From: Shewanella marina JCM 15074
Lineage (GTDB): Bacteria; Pseudomonadota; Gammaproteobacteria; Enterobacterales; Shewanellaceae
Assembly: GCF_000614975.1 (NCBI RefSeq)
Contig: NZ_BALM01000001.1
Span: 62,001-126,000 of the forward strand
Direction of reading: 5' to 3'
DNA length: 64,000 nt
Part shown: positions 47,001-58,540 of the stretch, piece by piece
How positions within the stretch are numbered: position 1 is the stretch's first letter
Layout of the letters: each line of letters opens with the position of its first letter
Translations under genes and position numbers: made by a program
Notes under the pieces: generated by a model
Told to the model about the DNA's origin: nothing
What the model saw: only the letters and a program-made list of their open reading frames with translations
Databases searched by the model: none

Positions 47001-47783
47001 ATGGCGCTTAGACGTCCGATGGTAGCAGGGAATTGGAAAATGAATGGTAGTGCAGAGCTTGCACAAGAGCTATTCACCAAGTTTGCCGCTAAGCTGAAAA
47101 ACGATTCTGCTGAAGTTGTATTGTGTCCACCGACTATTTACTTAGAAAGTGTTAGACAACTACTTAATGCAAATAAAGAAGCCCTTGATGGCTGCTTAGT
47201 CCGAATGGGAGCTCAGAACCTGAGTCAACATGATTTTGGTGCATACACTGGCGAAATCTCAGGACAAATGCTTAAAGATTCTGGTTGTCGTTATGTTATT
47301 ATTGGTCATTCGGAACGTCGTCGTATGTATGGCGAAACGAGTGATATCGTAGCGGAGAAATTCGCTGCAGCTCAAAAGCACGGCATGACGCCTATTTTAT
47401 GTGTAGGTGAATCCGGCCCAGCTCGTGAAGCAAGACGCACTTTTGAAGTGATTGCTGAAGAGCTAGATGTGGTAATCGAAAAGAACGGTACCATGGCTTT
47501 TGATAATGCAATTATCGCTTACGAGCCTTTATGGGCTGTGGGGACAGGTAAGAGCGCTACGCCAGAGCAGGCACAAGAAGTTCATGCGTTTATACGCAAA
47601 CGTCTCTCTGAAGTGTCTCCATACATTGGAGAAAATATCAGGATTTTGTACGGTGGTAGCGTAACACCGAGTAATGCTGCAGACTTGTTTGCACAACCTG
47701 ATGTTGATGGTGGATTGATTGGCGGTGTAAGCCTTAACTCAACTGAGTTTCTAAGCTTATGCAGCATAGCGATGAGCGCATAG
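47001..47783 (+). CDS. tpiA: Triosephosphate isomerase
   Basis: A 260-residue glycolytic enzyme. Catalytic features: N and K in AGNWKMNG, His in YVIIGHSERR, and Glu in AYEPLWAVGTG; the phosphate-binding GGSV is at about residue 222. AGAGGAGA precedes the ATG. secG begins three bases after the stop. Confidence 0.97.
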   Translation: MALRRPMVAGNWKMNGSAELAQELFTKFAAKLKNDSAEVVLCPPTIYLESVRQLLNANKEALDGCLVRMGAQNLSQHDFGAYTGEISGQMLKDSGCRYVIIGHSERRRMYGETSDIVAEKFAAAQKHGMTPILCVGESGPAREARRTFEVIAEELDVVIEKNGTMAFDNAIIAYEPLWAVGTGKSATPEQAQEVHAFIRKRLSEVSPYIGENIRILYGGSVTPSNAADLFAQPDVDGGLIGGVSLNSTEFLSLCSIAMSA

Positions 47784-47786
47784 ATT

Positions 47787-48128
47787 ATGTACGAAGTACT
47801 GATTGTAGTTTATTTAATAGTAGCGATTGGCCTAGTTGGTTTAATTTTAATTCAACAAGGTAAAGGTGCTGACATGGGTGCTTCTTTTGGCGCCGGTGCT
47901 TCAGGTACTTTATTCGGTTCAAGTGGTGCAGGTAACTTCTTGACTCGTACAACCGCAATTCTTGCGATTTGTTTTTTTGCACTAAGCCTAATTATTGGTA
48001 ACTTAAGTGCAAATCACAGCAAGGATAAGGATATTTTGGATCTTCCTGCTTCTAATACTGTGGTAACTCAGCCTGCGGCTCCAGTTGCACCAGTAACAAC
48101 TCCAGCAGAAGACAAAATTCCAGATTAA
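47787..48128 (+). CDS. secG: Protein translocase subunit SecG
   Basis: A 113-residue inner-membrane protein of the SecYEG channel with two helices (about 3-22 and 54-75). The conserved middle loop reads GKGADMGASFGAGASGTLFG. It begins three bases after tpiA, so it probably depends on tpiA translation. A leucine tRNA follows, the same order as in E. coli. Confidence 0.95.
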   Translation: MYEVLIVVYLIVAIGLVGLILIQQGKGADMGASFGAGASGTLFGSSGAGNFLTRTTAILAICFFALSLIIGNLSANHSKDKDILDLPASNTVVTQPAAPVAPVTTPAEDKIPD

Positions 48129-48138
48129 ACCAGGTGTC

Positions 48139-48225
48139 GCCGAGGTGGCGGAATTGGTAGACGCGCAGCCTTGAGGTGGCTGTGACCTAACGGTCGTGCG
48201 GGTTCAAGTCCCGCTCTCGGCACCA
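48139..48225 (+). tRNA. leuU: tRNA-Leu (anticodon GAG)
   Basis: An 87-base type II tRNA with encoded CCA. The acceptor stem is GCCGAGG / TCTCGGC with one mismatch, the anticodon stem-loop is CAGCC-TTGAGGT-GGCTG (anticodon GAG) and the T arm has GGTTCAAGTCC. It follows secG directly. Confidence 0.95.
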
Positions 48226-48301
48226 AATTTAACTAACAAATTAAATAATTTATTAGTTATTGCAAGTTGAGATAATAATCAATATACTTGCACCCAGTTG
48301 A

Positions 48302-48378
<77 letters not shown>

Positions 48379-48436
48379 ACTCCCAGTTTGTTGAATATCG
48401 GTATTCTTCAACTGTTTACAGGTTCTTATCGAAATT

Positions 48437-48460
48437 ACCTCGTATTTTACGGGGTTTTTT
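48437..48460 (+). terminator. Terminator-like hairpin after the fMet tRNA
   Basis: ACCTCGT and ACGGGGT (one G-T pair) with loop ATTT and then T's, 58 bases beyond the tRNA. Confidence 0.6.
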
Positions 48461-48503
48461 GTTATATGGACTTTTAAATTTGTCGTCTAGATACGACACT
48501 GAC

Positions 48504-48526
48504 TGGGGCTTTATGCCCTTTTTTTG
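48504..48526 (+). terminator. Attenuator-like hairpin before rimP
   Basis: GGGC-TTTAT-GCCC followed by seven T's lies 20 bases before the rimP start. A second hairpin, TGTCGT/ACGACA, precedes it. Partial read-through is expected, since no other promoter is evident here. Confidence 0.6.
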
Positions 48527-48545
48527 TTTTTTGGGGGTCATCATC

Positions 48546-49001
48546 GTGGCAACGTTAGAATCCAAATTAGAACAGATGCTAAGAGTGCCTGTAGAGGCAT
48601 TAGGTTATCAGATGTGGGGTATTGAATATATCCAAGCTGGTAAACACTCTATTTTGCGTCTTTATATCGATAGCGACAACGGCATCAATATTGAAGATTG
48701 TGCTGAAACCAGTCGTCAAGTTAGCGCAGTGCTCGATGTTGAGGACCCAATTTCAACAGAATTTACCCTAGAGGTTTCTTCGCCAGGTGTGGATAGACCG
48801 CTATTTAATGCTGAGCAATACGCTAAATATATCGGCGAAGATGTGAAGCTTCAATTGACTATGCCTGTAGCGGGTAGTCGTAATTTAAAAGGCGCTGTTA
48901 GCAAAGTAGAAGGTCAAATGCTTTCTGTTGTTGTTGATGGTAACGAGCTTGTTGTCGCATTGGATAATATCCGCAAAGGCAACGTAATCGCTAAATTTTG
49001 A
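48546..49001 (+). CDS. rimP: Ribosome maturation factor RimP
   Basis: A 151-residue protein needed for 30S assembly. [40 protein letters not shown] and [13 protein letters not shown] are the family core, then an SH3-like C-terminal domain. The start is GTG of (V)ATLESKLEQ with GGGGG nine bases before; a longer frame upstream runs through the tRNA gene and is not used. First protein gene of the nusA operon. Confidence 0.94.
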   Translation: MATLESKLEQMLRVPVEALGYQMWGIEYIQAGKHSILRLYIDSDNGINIEDCAETSRQVSAVLDVEDPISTEFTLEVSSPGVDRPLFNAEQYAKYIGEDVKLQLTMPVAGSRNLKGAVSKVEGQMLSVVVDGNELVVALDNIRKGNVIAKF

Positions 49002-49027
49002 TTGTTTCAAGGTGAACGAGGCAAGAG

Positions 49028-50527
49028 ATGAATAAAGAGATCCTGCTAGTCGCTGAGGCTGTTTCAAACGAAAAAGCTGTTCCGCGCGAGAAGATTTTTG
49101 AAGCGCTAGAGATTGCTCTAGCCACAGCAACCAAGAAAAAGTACGAAGGTGATATCGACGTACGCGTATCAATTGATCGCAAGACTGGTGATTACGAAAC
49201 TTTCCGTCGTTGGATGGTTGTTGCTGATGAAGGTAATGCGCTTGAAAACCCATTCCGTGAAATCACATTAGAAGCGGCTCAATTTGAAGATCCAACTATC
49301 CAACCGGGTGGTTTTATCGAAGATGAGATCGATTCAGTTGTATTTGACCGTATTACTACACAAACAGCTAAGCAAGTTATTGTTCAGAAAGTTCGTGAAG
49401 CTGAGCGTGCTCAAGTTGTTGAGCAGTTCCAAGACAAAGAAGGTGAGTTAATCACTGGTGTTGTTAAGAAGAGCAATCGTGACAGTGTTGTAGTTGATTT
49501 AGGTAATAACGCTGATGGTGTATTATTTAAAGAAGACTTAATCGCTCGCGAATCATTCCGTCCAGGCGATCGCGTTCGTGCATTCTTATACTCTGTACGT
49601 CCAGAAGCTCGTGGCGCTCAGATTTTCTTAACTCGTACTAAGCCTGAAATGCTAATTGAGCTTTTCCGTGTTGAAGTACCTGAGATTGCCGATGAGATGA
49701 TCGAAATCATGGGCGCTGCTCGTGATCCTGGTTCTCGTGCAAAAATCGCAGTTAAGTCAAACGATAAGCGTATCGATCCAATTGGTGCTTGTGTGGGTAT
49801 GCGTGGTGCGCGTGTTCAGGCTGTATCAAATGAGTTAGGCGGTGAGCGTGTTGATATCGTACTTTGGGATAATAACCCAGCACAATATGTGATCAATGCG
49901 ATGTCACCTGCAGATGTAGCATCTATCATTGTAGATGAAGATAATCATTCTATGGATATTGCTGTAGAAAGCGATAGCCTAGCACAAGCTATTGGCCGTA
50001 ATGGTCAAAACGTACGTTTAGCAACTCAACTAACAGGTTGGGAATTAAACGTAATGACAGTTGAAGATATGGCGAAGAAGCATCAAGCTGAAAGCGCAAA
50101 AGTGGTAACATTATTTGTTGAATCACTTGATATCGATGCTGAATTTGCACAGGTATTAGCTGATGAAGGCTTTAGCTCTTTAGAAGAGATTGCTTATGTA
50201 CCAGAAACAGAATTGCTAGCAATTGATGGTCTTGATGACGATATCGTTGCAGCATTACGTGAGCGTGCAAAAGCGGCTATTACAACTCGTGCATTAGCCA
50301 ATGAAGAAGCATTAGATGGCGTAGAGCCAAGTGCTGATTTATTAGCACTTGAAGGTTTAGAGCGTCACCTAGCATTTACACTTGCAAGCAAGGGTGTTGT
50401 AACCCTTGAAGATCTTGCGGAGCAAGGTGTAGATGACTTAATGGATATTGAACAATTAACAGAAGAAAAAGCAGGCGAGCTAATTATGGCTGCGCGTAAT
50501 ATCTGTTGGTTTGGTGAAGACGCTTAA
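49028..50527 (+). CDS. nusA: Transcription termination/antitermination factor NusA
   Basis: A 499-residue RNA polymerase-binding factor. Domains: N-terminal domain (about 1-125), S1 ([19 protein letters not shown]), two KH domains ([17 protein letters not shown] and [18 protein letters not shown]) and two C-terminal acidic repeats (about 355-495, with [16 protein letters not shown]). Lies between rimP and infB as expected. Confidence 0.96.
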   Translation: MNKEILLVAEAVSNEKAVPREKIFEALEIALATATKKKYEGDIDVRVSIDRKTGDYETFRRWMVVADEGNALENPFREITLEAAQFEDPTIQPGGFIEDEIDSVVFDRITTQTAKQVIVQKVREAERAQVVEQFQDKEGELITGVVKKSNRDSVVVDLGNNADGVLFKEDLIARESFRPGDRVRAFLYSVRPEARGAQIFLTRTKPEMLIELFRVEVPEIADEMIEIMGAARDPGSRAKIAVKSNDKRIDPIGACVGMRGARVQAVSNELGGERVDIVLWDNNPAQYVINAMSPADVASIIVDEDNHSMDIAVESDSLAQAIGRNGQNVRLATQLTGWELNVMTVEDMAKKHQAESAKVVTLFVESLDIDAEFAQVLADEGFSSLEEIAYVPETELLAIDGLDDDIVAALRERAKAAITTRALANEEALDGVEPSADLLALEGLERHLAFTLASKGVVTLEDLAEQGVDDLMDIEQLTEEKAGELIMAARNICWFGEDA

Positions 50528-50553
50528 GTCGATCAACGGATGGGAGGTTACTG

Positions 50554-53247
50554 ATGACAACACATACAGTAGAAAAGTTGGCCACGGATATTGGTAAGGA
50601 CGTTGAACGTCTAATAGAACAGTTTTCTAACATTGGTATTAAGAAAACTCGCTCCGATTTGGTCTCTGAAGCTGAAAAAGCTGAACTGCTTGGCTATCTT
50701 AAAAAGCAACACGGTGGCGATGTAGTGCCAACTAAAATGACACTACAACGCAAGTCGGTATCGACACTCAGTATTGCTGGAAATGGCGGGCAATCGAAAG
50801 ATGTTAAAGTGGAAGTGCGCAAAAAGCGCACCTTCGTTAAACAAGATGTTAACGAAGCGGCATTGAAAGCCGAACAGGAAGCCAAAGCTGCCGCACAAGT
50901 GCAAGCAGAGGCAGAAGCGAAATTAAAGGCTGAAGCACAAGCCAAGGCAGAAGCACAAGCTAAAGCCGAGGCAGAGGCAAAAGCAGCGAAAGAAAAAGCT
51001 GCCGTAGACGCAAAAGCGAAAGCTGAAGCAAAAGCCAAAGCAAAACGGGAATCCGAAGTGGCAAATAAAGCGACTAACGACAAAGGTTCAGTAGCGAACC
51101 AAGCTGAAATTGAAGCAGCTAAAGCAGAAGCAGAACGTATTAAAGCTGCTCAAGAACAACAAGCACAACGTAAGACAGATGAAGAAGCAGTAAAAGCTGC
51201 TGCTGAAGCTCGTCGTCTTGCTGAAGAAAATGAAAAGCGTTGGGCTGATGAAGAACGCCAACGTTTAGAAGCTGAAAAGAAAAGTGACCACCACGTTACT
51301 ACATCTAAAGTAGCTCGTGCTGCTGAAGATAGTTCTGATGCTGATGCTGAAAAGCGCGGTCGTCGTGCTCGTAACAAAGGCGGCATCAAGAAGCGTGGTG
51401 GTAAAGACGCTCGCCGTGAAAAGCAAACTCGTAACCGTTCAACAGCTCCAGAGTCAATGGCTCATGGCTTTAACAAGCCTGTTGCTGCTGTTAACCGCGA
51501 TATTCGTATTGGCGAAACAGTTACTGTTGCTGAATTAGCACAGAAAATGGCAGTTAAAGCGACTGAAATCATTAAGCAGATGATGAAGATGGGCTCAATG
51601 GTTACTATTAACCAAGTGCTTGATCAAGAAACTGCTCAGATGGTTGCAGAAGAAATGGGTCATAAAGTAGTGCTTATTCGTGATAACGAACTTGAGCATC
51701 AAGTACTGTTAGATCGTGATGATGATACTGTGAAATTGGAGCCTCGTGCGCCAGTAGTAACTATCATGGGTCACGTTGACCACGGTAAGACTTCATTACT
51801 TGACTACATTCGTCGCGCTAAAGTAGCAGCTGGCGAAGCCGGTGGTATTACTCAGCATATTGGTGCATACCATGTTGAGACTGAAGGCGGCATCATCACT
51901 TTCTTAGATACTCCAGGTCACGCAGCATTTACTGCAATGCGTGCTCGTGGTGCGAAAGCAACTGATATCGTAATTCTTGTTGTTGCTGCAGATGATGGTG
52001 TAATGCCACAGACTATCGAAGCAATCCAGCACGCTAAAGCAGGTAACGTACCGCTAATCGTAGCTGTGAACAAGATGGATAAGCCAGAAGCAGATATTGA
52101 ACGTGTTAAGAGTGAATTATCACAGCACGGCGTAATGTCTGAAGATTGGGGCGGAGACAACATGTTTGTTTACGTTTCAGCTAAAACTGGTCAAGGTATC
52201 GATGAGCTATTAGAAGGCATTCTTCTACAAGCTGAAGTACTAGAGCTTAAAGCAGTTAAAGATGGTATGGCAGCGGGTGTTGTTATCGAATCTAAGCTAG
52301 ACAAGGGCCGTGGTCCTGTAGCAACTGTATTGGTTCAAGAAGGTACATTACGTCAAGGTGATATCGTTCTATGTGGTCTTGAGTACGGTAAAATCCGTGC
52401 AATGAAAGATGAGAACGGTAAGTCAATCACTGAAGCGGGTCCTTCAATTCCAGTTGAGATCTTAGGTCTTTCTGGTGTGCCATCAGCGGGTGACGAAGCG
52501 ACTGTTGTACGTGATGAGCGTAAAGCGCGTGAAGTAGCACTATACCGTCAAGGTAAGTTCCGTGATGTTAAACTAGCTCGCCAGCAGAAAGCTAAGCTAG
52601 AGAACATGTTTGCCAACATGACTGAAGGCGAAGTTCAAGAACTTAACATCGTGCTAAAAGCTGACGTTCAAGGTTCATTAGAAGCAATTTGTGATTCTTT
52701 AACTAAACTTTCTACAGATGAAGTTAAAGTGAACATTATTGCTCGTGGCGTAGGCGCATTAACTGAAACTGATGCAACTCTAGCAGCAGCTTCTAACGCA
52801 ATTATGGTCGGCTTTAACGTTCGTGCTGATGCACAGGCGCGTAAGACTATTGACGCAGAAAGCGTTGATTTACGTTACTACAGCGTAATCTACGACCTAA
52901 TCGACGAAGTTCGTTCAGCAATGAGCGGTATGCTTGCTCCTGAATTTAAGCAACAGATCATTGGTCTTGCTGAAGTTCGTGACGTATTTAAGTCTCCTAA
53001 GCTTGGCGCAATCGCTGGCTGTATGGTGACTGAAGGTATCGTTAAGCGTAGCGCACCAATCCGCGTACTTCGCGAAAACGTAGTTATCTACGAAGGTGAG
53101 TTAGAGTCATTACGTCGCTTTAAAGACGACATGGCTGAAGTACGTAACGGTATGGAATGTGGTATCGGTGTTAAGAACTACAACGATGTTCGCGTAGGCG
53201 ACCAAATCGAAGTATTCGAAACAGTTGAAATCGCTCGTACACTGTAA
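50554..53247 (+). CDS. infB: Translation initiation factor IF-2
   Basis: An 897-residue GTPase that places fMet-tRNA on the 30S subunit. The N-terminal region holds an alanine/lysine/glutamate-rich helical stretch (about 110-235, [10 protein letters not shown] repeats). The G domain has [14 protein letters not shown] (G1), [10 protein letters not shown] (G3) and AVNKMDKPE (G4), then domains II-IV. Length is in the usual range. ATG is 26 bases after nusA, with GGGAGG upstream. Confidence 0.96.
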   Translation: MTTHTVEKLATDIGKDVERLIEQFSNIGIKKTRSDLVSEAEKAELLGYLKKQHGGDVVPTKMTLQRKSVSTLSIAGNGGQSKDVKVEVRKKRTFVKQDVNEAALKAEQEAKAAAQVQAEAEAKLKAEAQAKAEAQAKAEAEAKAAKEKAAVDAKAKAEAKAKAKRESEVANKATNDKGSVANQAEIEAAKAEAERIKAAQEQQAQRKTDEEAVKAAAEARRLAEENEKRWADEERQRLEAEKKSDHHVTTSKVARAAEDSSDADAEKRGRRARNKGGIKKRGGKDARREKQTRNRSTAPESMAHGFNKPVAAVNRDIRIGETVTVAELAQKMAVKATEIIKQMMKMGSMVTINQVLDQETAQMVAEEMGHKVVLIRDNELEHQVLLDRDDDTVKLEPRAPVVTIMGHVDHGKTSLLDYIRRAKVAAGEAGGITQHIGAYHVETEGGIITFLDTPGHAAFTAMRARGAKATDIVILVVAADDGVMPQTIEAIQHAKAGNVPLIVAVNKMDKPEADIERVKSELSQHGVMSEDWGGDNMFVYVSAKTGQGIDELLEGILLQAEVLELKAVKDGMAAGVVIESKLDKGRGPVATVLVQEGTLRQGDIVLCGLEYGKIRAMKDENGKSITEAGPSIPVEILGLSGVPSAGDEATVVRDERKAREVALYRQGKFRDVKLARQQKAKLENMFANMTEGEVQELNIVLKADVQGSLEAICDSLTKLSTDEVKVNIIARGVGALTETDATLAAASNAIMVGFNVRADAQARKTIDAESVDLRYYSVIYDLIDEVRSAMSGMLAPEFKQQIIGLAEVRDVFKSPKLGAIAGCMVTEGIVKRSAPIRVLRENVVIYEGELESLRRFKDDMAEVRNGMECGIGVKNYNDVRVGDQIEVFETVEIARTL

Positions 53248-53255
53248 CATTTAAA

Positions 53256-53277
53256 AAGGGCGGCTCAGGCCGCCCTT
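53256..53277 (+). promoter_or_regulatory. Intercistronic hairpin between infB and rbfA
   Basis: AAGGGCGGC and GCCGCCCTT form a perfect 9-bp GC-rich stem over TCAG, nine bases after the infB stop and ten before the rbfA ATG, with no U run. More likely an RNA-processing or stability element than a terminator. Confidence 0.6.
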
Positions 53278-53287
53278 GGTGATTATT

Positions 53288-53704
53288 ATGGCAAGAGAAT
53301 TTGGTCGTACACGTCGTATCGGACAGCAACTTCAACAAGAGCTGGCTCAGGTATTACAACGTGATATTAAAGATCCTCGTATCGGCATGGTAACGGTAAA
53401 TGACGTAGAAGTTTCTCGTGATTTAAGTTATGCCAAAGTTTTCGTAACCTTCTTTGAAGATCAACCTGAACTACTAAAACAGAAGCTTGCAGCATTAGAA
53501 ATTGCAGCACCTTATGTTCGTACATTAGTGGCTGGTCGTATGAAGTTACGTGTAATGCCTGAATTGCGTTTTGTTTATGACAGCTCGTTGGCTGAAGGTA
53601 TGCGTATGTCTAACCTTGTAAGTCAAGTGATTAGCAACGATGAAGCAAAACAGAAGCAGTTTGGTGTTGCTGATAGCGATGACAAAAAAGAGGGTGATGA
53701 GTAA
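53288..53704 (+). CDS. rbfA: 30S ribosome-binding factor RbfA
   Basis: A 138-residue KH-type cold-adaptation factor that matures 16S r[44 protein letters not shown] and [16 protein letters not shown] are typical. ATG at 53288 is the usual start (MAREFGR); GGTG lies ten bases before. Its TAATG junction overlaps truB by one base. Confidence 0.94.
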   Translation: MAREFGRTRRIGQQLQQELAQVLQRDIKDPRIGMVTVNDVEVSRDLSYAKVFVTFFEDQPELLKQKLAALEIAAPYVRTLVAGRMKLRVMPELRFVYDSSLAEGMRMSNLVSQVISNDEAKQKQFGVADSDDKKEGDE

Positions 53705-54654
53705 TGGCTCGTCGTCCAAAAGGTCGTTTGATTGATGGTATCGTGTTGCTTGATAAAGACACGGGTATGAGTTCTAACTTTGCTCTACAACGAGTAAAGC
53801 GAATTTATAACGCAGCTAAAGCAGGCCACACTGGCGCATTAGATCCATTAGCAACCGGTATGTTACCTGTCTGTTTAGGCGAAGCGACTAAGTTTTCGCA
53901 GCATCTACTTGATGCTGATAAACGTTACTTAGTGACGGCTAAACTTGGAGTTCGTACTGATACTAGTGACTCTGATGGCGAAGTGGTACAAACTCGGCCG
54001 TTAACCTTTACTGATGAACAGCTGCAAACCGCACTAGAGCATTTTCGTGGTGATACCATGCAAGTGCCATCAATGTTTTCTGCGTTAAAGTATCAAGGTC
54101 AGCCTTTATACAAATATGCGCGTGAAGGTATTGAAGTTCCTCGTGAAGCACGTCCTATCACTGTTTTTGAACTGAATTATATCGGTTTAGAAGGTGATGA
54201 ACTGACACTTGATATTCATTGTTCAAAAGGCACTTATATTCGTTCTATTATTGACGATTTAGGTGAAATGTTAGGTTGTGGTGCACATGTGATCATGTTA
54301 CGCCGAACTCAAGTTGCTGTTTATCCATATGAAAAAATGGTGACACTGGCGCAACTTGAAGCCTTACTTGAACAAGCACATCGTGATGAAGTGCCACCGC
54401 GTGAATTGCTAGACCCGTTATTGTTACCAATGGATACTGCTGTGGCAGATTTTCCTGAGGTTAACTTACCTGATGCGATGACGACTGCATTGATGCAAGG
54501 TCAAGCATTGCAAGCACCAGGCCTTGTACCCGACCAACTTGTGCGTATCACTCTAGGTGACTCACACAAGTTTGTTGGTATTGGCATGATGAATGACAAT
54601 GGGTTATTAGCACCAAAACGCTTAGTGGTATTACATGATGAGCCAGCAGCATAA
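53704..54654 (+). CDS. truB: tRNA pseudouridine-55 synthase TruB
   Basis: A 316-residue enzyme that makes pseudouridine 55 in tRNA T arms. Catalytic Asp is in [16 protein letters not shown]; the GTYIRSI and MLRRTQVA motifs and a C-terminal PUA-like domain follow. Coupled to rbfA by TAATG. Confidence 0.95.
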   Translation: MARRPKGRLIDGIVLLDKDTGMSSNFALQRVKRIYNAAKAGHTGALDPLATGMLPVCLGEATKFSQHLLDADKRYLVTAKLGVRTDTSDSDGEVVQTRPLTFTDEQLQTALEHFRGDTMQVPSMFSALKYQGQPLYKYAREGIEVPREARPITVFELNYIGLEGDELTLDIHCSKGTYIRSIIDDLGEMLGCGAHVIMLRRTQVAVYPYEKMVTLAQLEALLEQAHRDEVPPRELLDPLLLPMDTAVADFPEVNLPDAMTTALMQGQALQAPGLVPDQLVRITLGDSHKFVGIGMMNDNGLLAPKRLVVLHDEPAA

Positions 54655-54660
54655 GGTTAA

Positions 54661-54680
54661 TTAACCTCAAGGTTAATTTT
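54661..54680 (+). terminator. Weak terminator after truB
   Basis: TTAACC-TCAA-GGTTAA followed by TTTT. The same sequence includes the palindrome AGGTTAATTAACCT, so other folds are possible. Confidence 0.45.
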
Positions 54681-54786
54681 GTTAGCTGTTAGCATTGCGG
54701 TTCTAGCTCAAAATAGTTAGAATGTCGCGCCTCTTTGGCTGAGTTAGTGATCGGCTAAAGGTTAATTTAATTTTTTGGAGATAAGT

Positions 54787-55056
54787 ATGTCACTAAGTAC
54801 TGAAGTAAAAGCACAGATCTTGGCTGAATTCGGCCGTTGTGAAAACGACACTGGTTCAACAGAAGTTCAGGTTGCATTGTTAACTGCACAAATCAACCAC
54901 CTACAAGGTCACTTCAAAGAGCACAAGCACGATCACCACTCACGTCGTGGTCTTCTACGCATGGTTAGCTCACGTCGTAAGCTTCTTGCTTATCTAAAGC
55001 GTACAGAAGTAGTTCGCTACACTGCGCTAATCCAAAAGCTAGGCCTACGCCGTTAA
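54787..55056 (+). CDS. rpsO: 30S ribosomal protein S15
   Basis: An 89-residue helical primary 16S rRNA-binding protein, the standard length. [34 protein letters not shown] and RRKLLAYL are conserved. The start is [10 protein letters not shown] with TTGGAG seven bases upstream; four extra codons upstream are not used. It precedes pnp, the usual rpsO-pnp order. Confidence 0.96.
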   Translation: MSLSTEVKAQILAEFGRCENDTGSTEVQVALLTAQINHLQGHFKEHKHDHHSRRGLLRMVSSRRKLLAYLKRTEVVRYTALIQKLGLRR

Positions 55057-55074
55057 TAGCAAATTTGGTTTTTG

Positions 55075-55100
55075 AAAAGGAGGCTTTTGCCTCCTTTTTT
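55075..55100 (+). terminator. Terminator between rpsO and pnp
   Basis: AAAAGGAGGC and GCCTCCTTTT form a 10-bp stem with loop TTTT and further T's. Confidence 0.9.
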
Positions 55101-55233
55101 CGTTTTTAACTCATTATAAATATCGAATTTATGAAATTTATGTGAGCGAGCGTGCTCTTCTCTTTAATTTGACTAGCCAAATGCAGTATACTTACTGCGA
55201 AAATTCAAGGTCATTAATTAAGGAATGGGTCAC

Positions 55234-57344
55234 GTGAATCCAATAGTAAAAAGTTTTGAGTATGGTCAACATACAGTCACTCTAGAAACGGGTGTCATTG
55301 CGCGTCAAGCTGATGCTGCAGTTCTAGCAAGCATGGGCGATACAACCGTATTAGTTACAGTTGTAGGTAAAAAAGAAGCAGACGTGACACGTGACTTTTT
55401 CCCTCTGACTGTGAACTATCAGGAAAAAACTTACGCTGCCGGTAAAATCCCAGGTGGTTTCTTTAAGCGTGAAGGTCGTCCTTCTGAAGGCGAAACATTA
55501 ATCGCACGTTTAATTGACCGTCCAATCCGTCCATTATTCCCGAACGGCTTCACTAACGAAGTTCAAGTTATCATCACTGTAGTATCTGTTGATCCGCAAA
55601 TCGAGCCAGATATCGTTTCTATGATTGGTACTTCTGCTGCGTTAGCAATTTCTGGTATTCCATTCAATGGTCCACTAGGTGCTGCTCGTGTTGGTTATAT
55701 CAACGGCGAATATGCATTAAACCCAACTGTTGACCAGTTAGTTGATAGCACATTAGACCTAGTTGTTGCTGGTACTGAAGCTGCTGTATTAATGGTAGAG
55801 TCAGAAGCAAAAGCGCTTCCAGAAGAAGTGATGCTAGGCGCGGTAGTTTATGGTCATGAGCAACAGCAAGTAGTTGTAAATGCTATTGCTGAATTTAAAG
55901 CTGAAGCTGGCAAGCCTACTTGGGATTGGACTGCTCCAGTTAAAGATCAAGATCTAGTTGCTCAAATCAAAGATCTTGCAGAAGCGGGTTTCACAGAAGC
56001 TTACCAAATTACAGCAAAACATGAACGTCGTGACGCTGTTGTTGAACTAAAGAAGGCGACAATCGCTAAACTAGTTGAAGCAAACGGTGAATTAGATTTA
56101 CGTGAAATTGATAAGTTAATTGGTAGCTTAGAAAAGAGCGTAGTACGTAATCGTATTATTGCTGGTATGCCACGTATCGATGGTCGTGAACCAGATATGA
56201 TCCGTGCATTAAACGTAATGGCTGGCGTATTACCACGTACTCATGGTAGCGCACTATTTACTCGTGGTGAGACTCAAGCGTTAGTGACTTGTACTCTAGG
56301 TACTGAGCGTGATGCACAGAAAGTTGACAGCATCATGGGCGAGCGTACTAACCGCTTTATGCTTCACTACAACTTCCCTCCATACTCAGTAGGTGAAACT
56401 GGTATGGTGGGTTCACCTAAGCGTCGTGAAATTGGTCACGGTAAGTTAGCATGGCGCGGTATTAACGCAGTTATGCCTTCTGCTGAAGATTCCCATATTC
56501 TGTACGTGTAGTATCTGAAATTACTGAATCAAACGGTTCAAGCTCAATGGCTTCTGTTTGTGGTACTTCACTAGCACTTATGGATGCGGGTGTACCAATC
56601 AAGACTTCTGTTGCTGGTATCGCAATGGGTCTTGTTAAAGAAGGTAACGACTTCGTTGTTCTTTCAGACATTCTAGGTGATGAAGATCACTTAGGTGATA
56701 TGGACTTTAAAGTTGCTGGTACTCGCGACGGTATTACTGCATTGCAGATGGATATCAAGATCGAAGGTATCACTAAAGAGATTATGGAAATTGCATTACA
56801 ACAAGCATATGGCGCGCGCGTTCATATCCTTAACGTAATGGATTCTGCTATCGGCGCACACCGTGACGATATCTCTGACCATGCTCCTCGTATCACAACC
56901 ATGAAGATCAACCCTGAGAAGATCCGTGATGTGATTGGTAAAGGTGGTGCTACAATTCGTGCACTTACTGAAGAGACTGGCACTACTATCGAACTTGAAG
57001 ATGACGGTACTGTTAAGATTGCTTCTGCAAGCGCTGAAGCAACTAAAGAAGCTATCCGTCGTATCGAAGAGATCACTGCAGAAGTTGAAGTGGGTCGTAT
57101 CTACACTGGTAAGGTTATGCGTATCGTTGATTTCGGCGCATTCGTTAATATCCTACCAGGTAAAGATGGTCTAGTTCATATCTCTCAAATCAGTGATGAG
57201 CGTGTTGCTAACGTATCTGATCATCTACAACTTAACCAAGAAGTTACCGTTAAGGTAATGGAAGTGGATCGTCAAGGTCGTGTGCGTCTTTCTATTAAAG
57301 AAGCACAACCTAAAGCAGAAGAGTCAGCACCAGCTGCTGAATAA
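55234..57344 (+). CDS. pnp: Polyribonucleotide nucleotidyltransferase (frameshifted in this sequence)
   Basis: Phosphorolytic 3'-5' exoribonuclease and degradosome partner. Two RNase PH domains ([11 protein letters not shown]... and [19 protein letters not shown]), then KH ([21 protein letters not shown]) and S1 ([23 protein letters not shown]). The frame breaks at 56490-56491, where a T of TTT is missing; adding it gives [21 protein letters not shown] and a 703-residue protein, near the usual 711. PNPase loss is harmful but not always lethal; error is likelier. GTG at 55234 suits the AAGGA site better than ATG at 55225. Confidence 0.94.
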
Positions 57345-57368
57345 TTTGTCCGCTTAATTGCGTTATTG

Positions 57369-57395
57369 AAAGGAGACCTTAGGTCTCCTTTTTTG
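57369..57395 (+). terminator. Terminator after pnp
   Basis: AAAGGAGACC-TTA-GGTCTCCTTT followed by T's, 25 bases after the stop. Confidence 0.9.
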
Positions 57396-57539
57396 TATCA
57401 TTTATTTACCGATAGCTTAAATATTTAGTTATTAAAATTAGTAAGCTATACAGAATCGATAGTGGATGCTATCGTTAATATATTGTGGTGATAAATGCCA
57501 GCCACGCTATGTTGTAGATAAATAAGGATTTGACCACGA

Positions 57540-58457
57540 ATGATAAAAAAGAAGTTTGCGATATCGTTATTATTAGTAGGTTCTGGCCTATTAAATACTG
57601 CGTGTGTCTCTACAGCGGAACAACAAGTTGTTGATGGCAAAATTCTAGTGGCACCATTAGTCCCTTCACAAAAGCTTGAAATTACCTTAGCCAAGTTAGA
57701 TCAAATCTTATCGAGCATGGAGCTTAAAGATGAGCAGCGGGCTCGTTTTCATTATGACCGTGGTGTGATTTATGACAGATTTGGATTAACGACGTTGAGT
57801 CGTATTGATTTTCATCAAGCGCTTAAACTCGATCCTAAAATTGCTGATGTTTATAACTATTTAGGTATTTATGATACTCAAGCTGGTGAATATGAGCGTG
57901 CTTATGAAGCATTTGATGCCGTGCTTGAATTAGCTCCTGATTATTCATACGGTTATTTAAACCGCGGTATTGCGCTTTACTACGGTGAGCGTTATCAGTT
58001 AGCAGTACAGGATTTAGAGCAATTTTATTTGCTCGCGCCTGAAGATGGCTATCGTGCATTATGGCTCTATTTTGCAGAAGAGAAATTATCCCCCGCAGAA
58101 GCCAGCCTAAGATTGCAGTTTAATCGTACTAAGCTAAAAGCGAATCAATGGCCTACGGATTTAGTCGATTACAGTTTAGGGCACCTTACCGCAGGGGAAC
58201 TTATTGCGCTTGCTAAGCAAGATTTGGAATATCCTGAGCAATATGCAGAACGTTTATGTGAGGCCTATTTTTATATGGCTAAACAGGTGCAGCAACAAGG
58301 TCAAATATCACAAGCTGAGACTTACTATCGTTTAGCATTAGCGACCAATATTTATGATTATGTCGAACATCGCTACGCCAGTCTTGAATTAAAGCAGCTA
58401 TTAAACGAGCAGAGTCAATCAGCATCTACCGCATTAAATACAGAGATAAAGCAGTAG
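57540..58457 (+). CDS. nlpI: Lipoprotein NlpI
   Basis: A 305-residue outer-membrane lipoprotein with TPR repeats. The lipobox is LNTAC (lipidated C22 after KKKFAISLLLVGSG). TPR motifs are seen at about 65-170 (RARFHYDRGVIYDRFG, ADVYNYLGIYDTQAGEY and ALYYGERY). NlpI is an adaptor for peptidoglycan hydrolases and Prc. It follows pnp, as in E. coli. Confidence 0.92.
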   Translation: MIKKKFAISLLLVGSGLLNTACVSTAEQQVVDGKILVAPLVPSQKLEITLAKLDQILSSMELKDEQRARFHYDRGVIYDRFGLTTLSRIDFHQALKLDPKIADVYNYLGIYDTQAGEYERAYEAFDAVLELAPDYSYGYLNRGIALYYGERYQLAVQDLEQFYLLAPEDGYRALWLYFAEEKLSPAEASLRLQFNRTKLKANQWPTDLVDYSLGHLTAGELIALAKQDLEYPEQYAERLCEAYFYMAKQVQQQGQISQAETYYRLALATNIYDYVEHRYASLELKQLLNEQSQSASTALNTEIKQ

Positions 58458-58488
58458 TGCGTTAGATAGCCTAGCTATGTTGGTGGAT

Positions 58489-58513
58489 AGGCGCTATAAT
58501 TTGCGCCTTTTTT
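58489..58513 (+). terminator. Terminator between nlpI and prfC
   Basis: AGGCGC / GCGCCT with an eight-base loop TATAATTT, followed by T's. The loop could also act as a -10 element. Confidence 0.7.
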
Positions 58514-58540
58514 AATGCGATAAGTGTATACAGGTAAGCC

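Noticed and set aside
50860..51240. Long minus-strand frames inside infB
   Set aside because: They are shadows of the Ala/Lys/Glu-rich coding sequence and encode only alanine/serine-rich low-complexity text.
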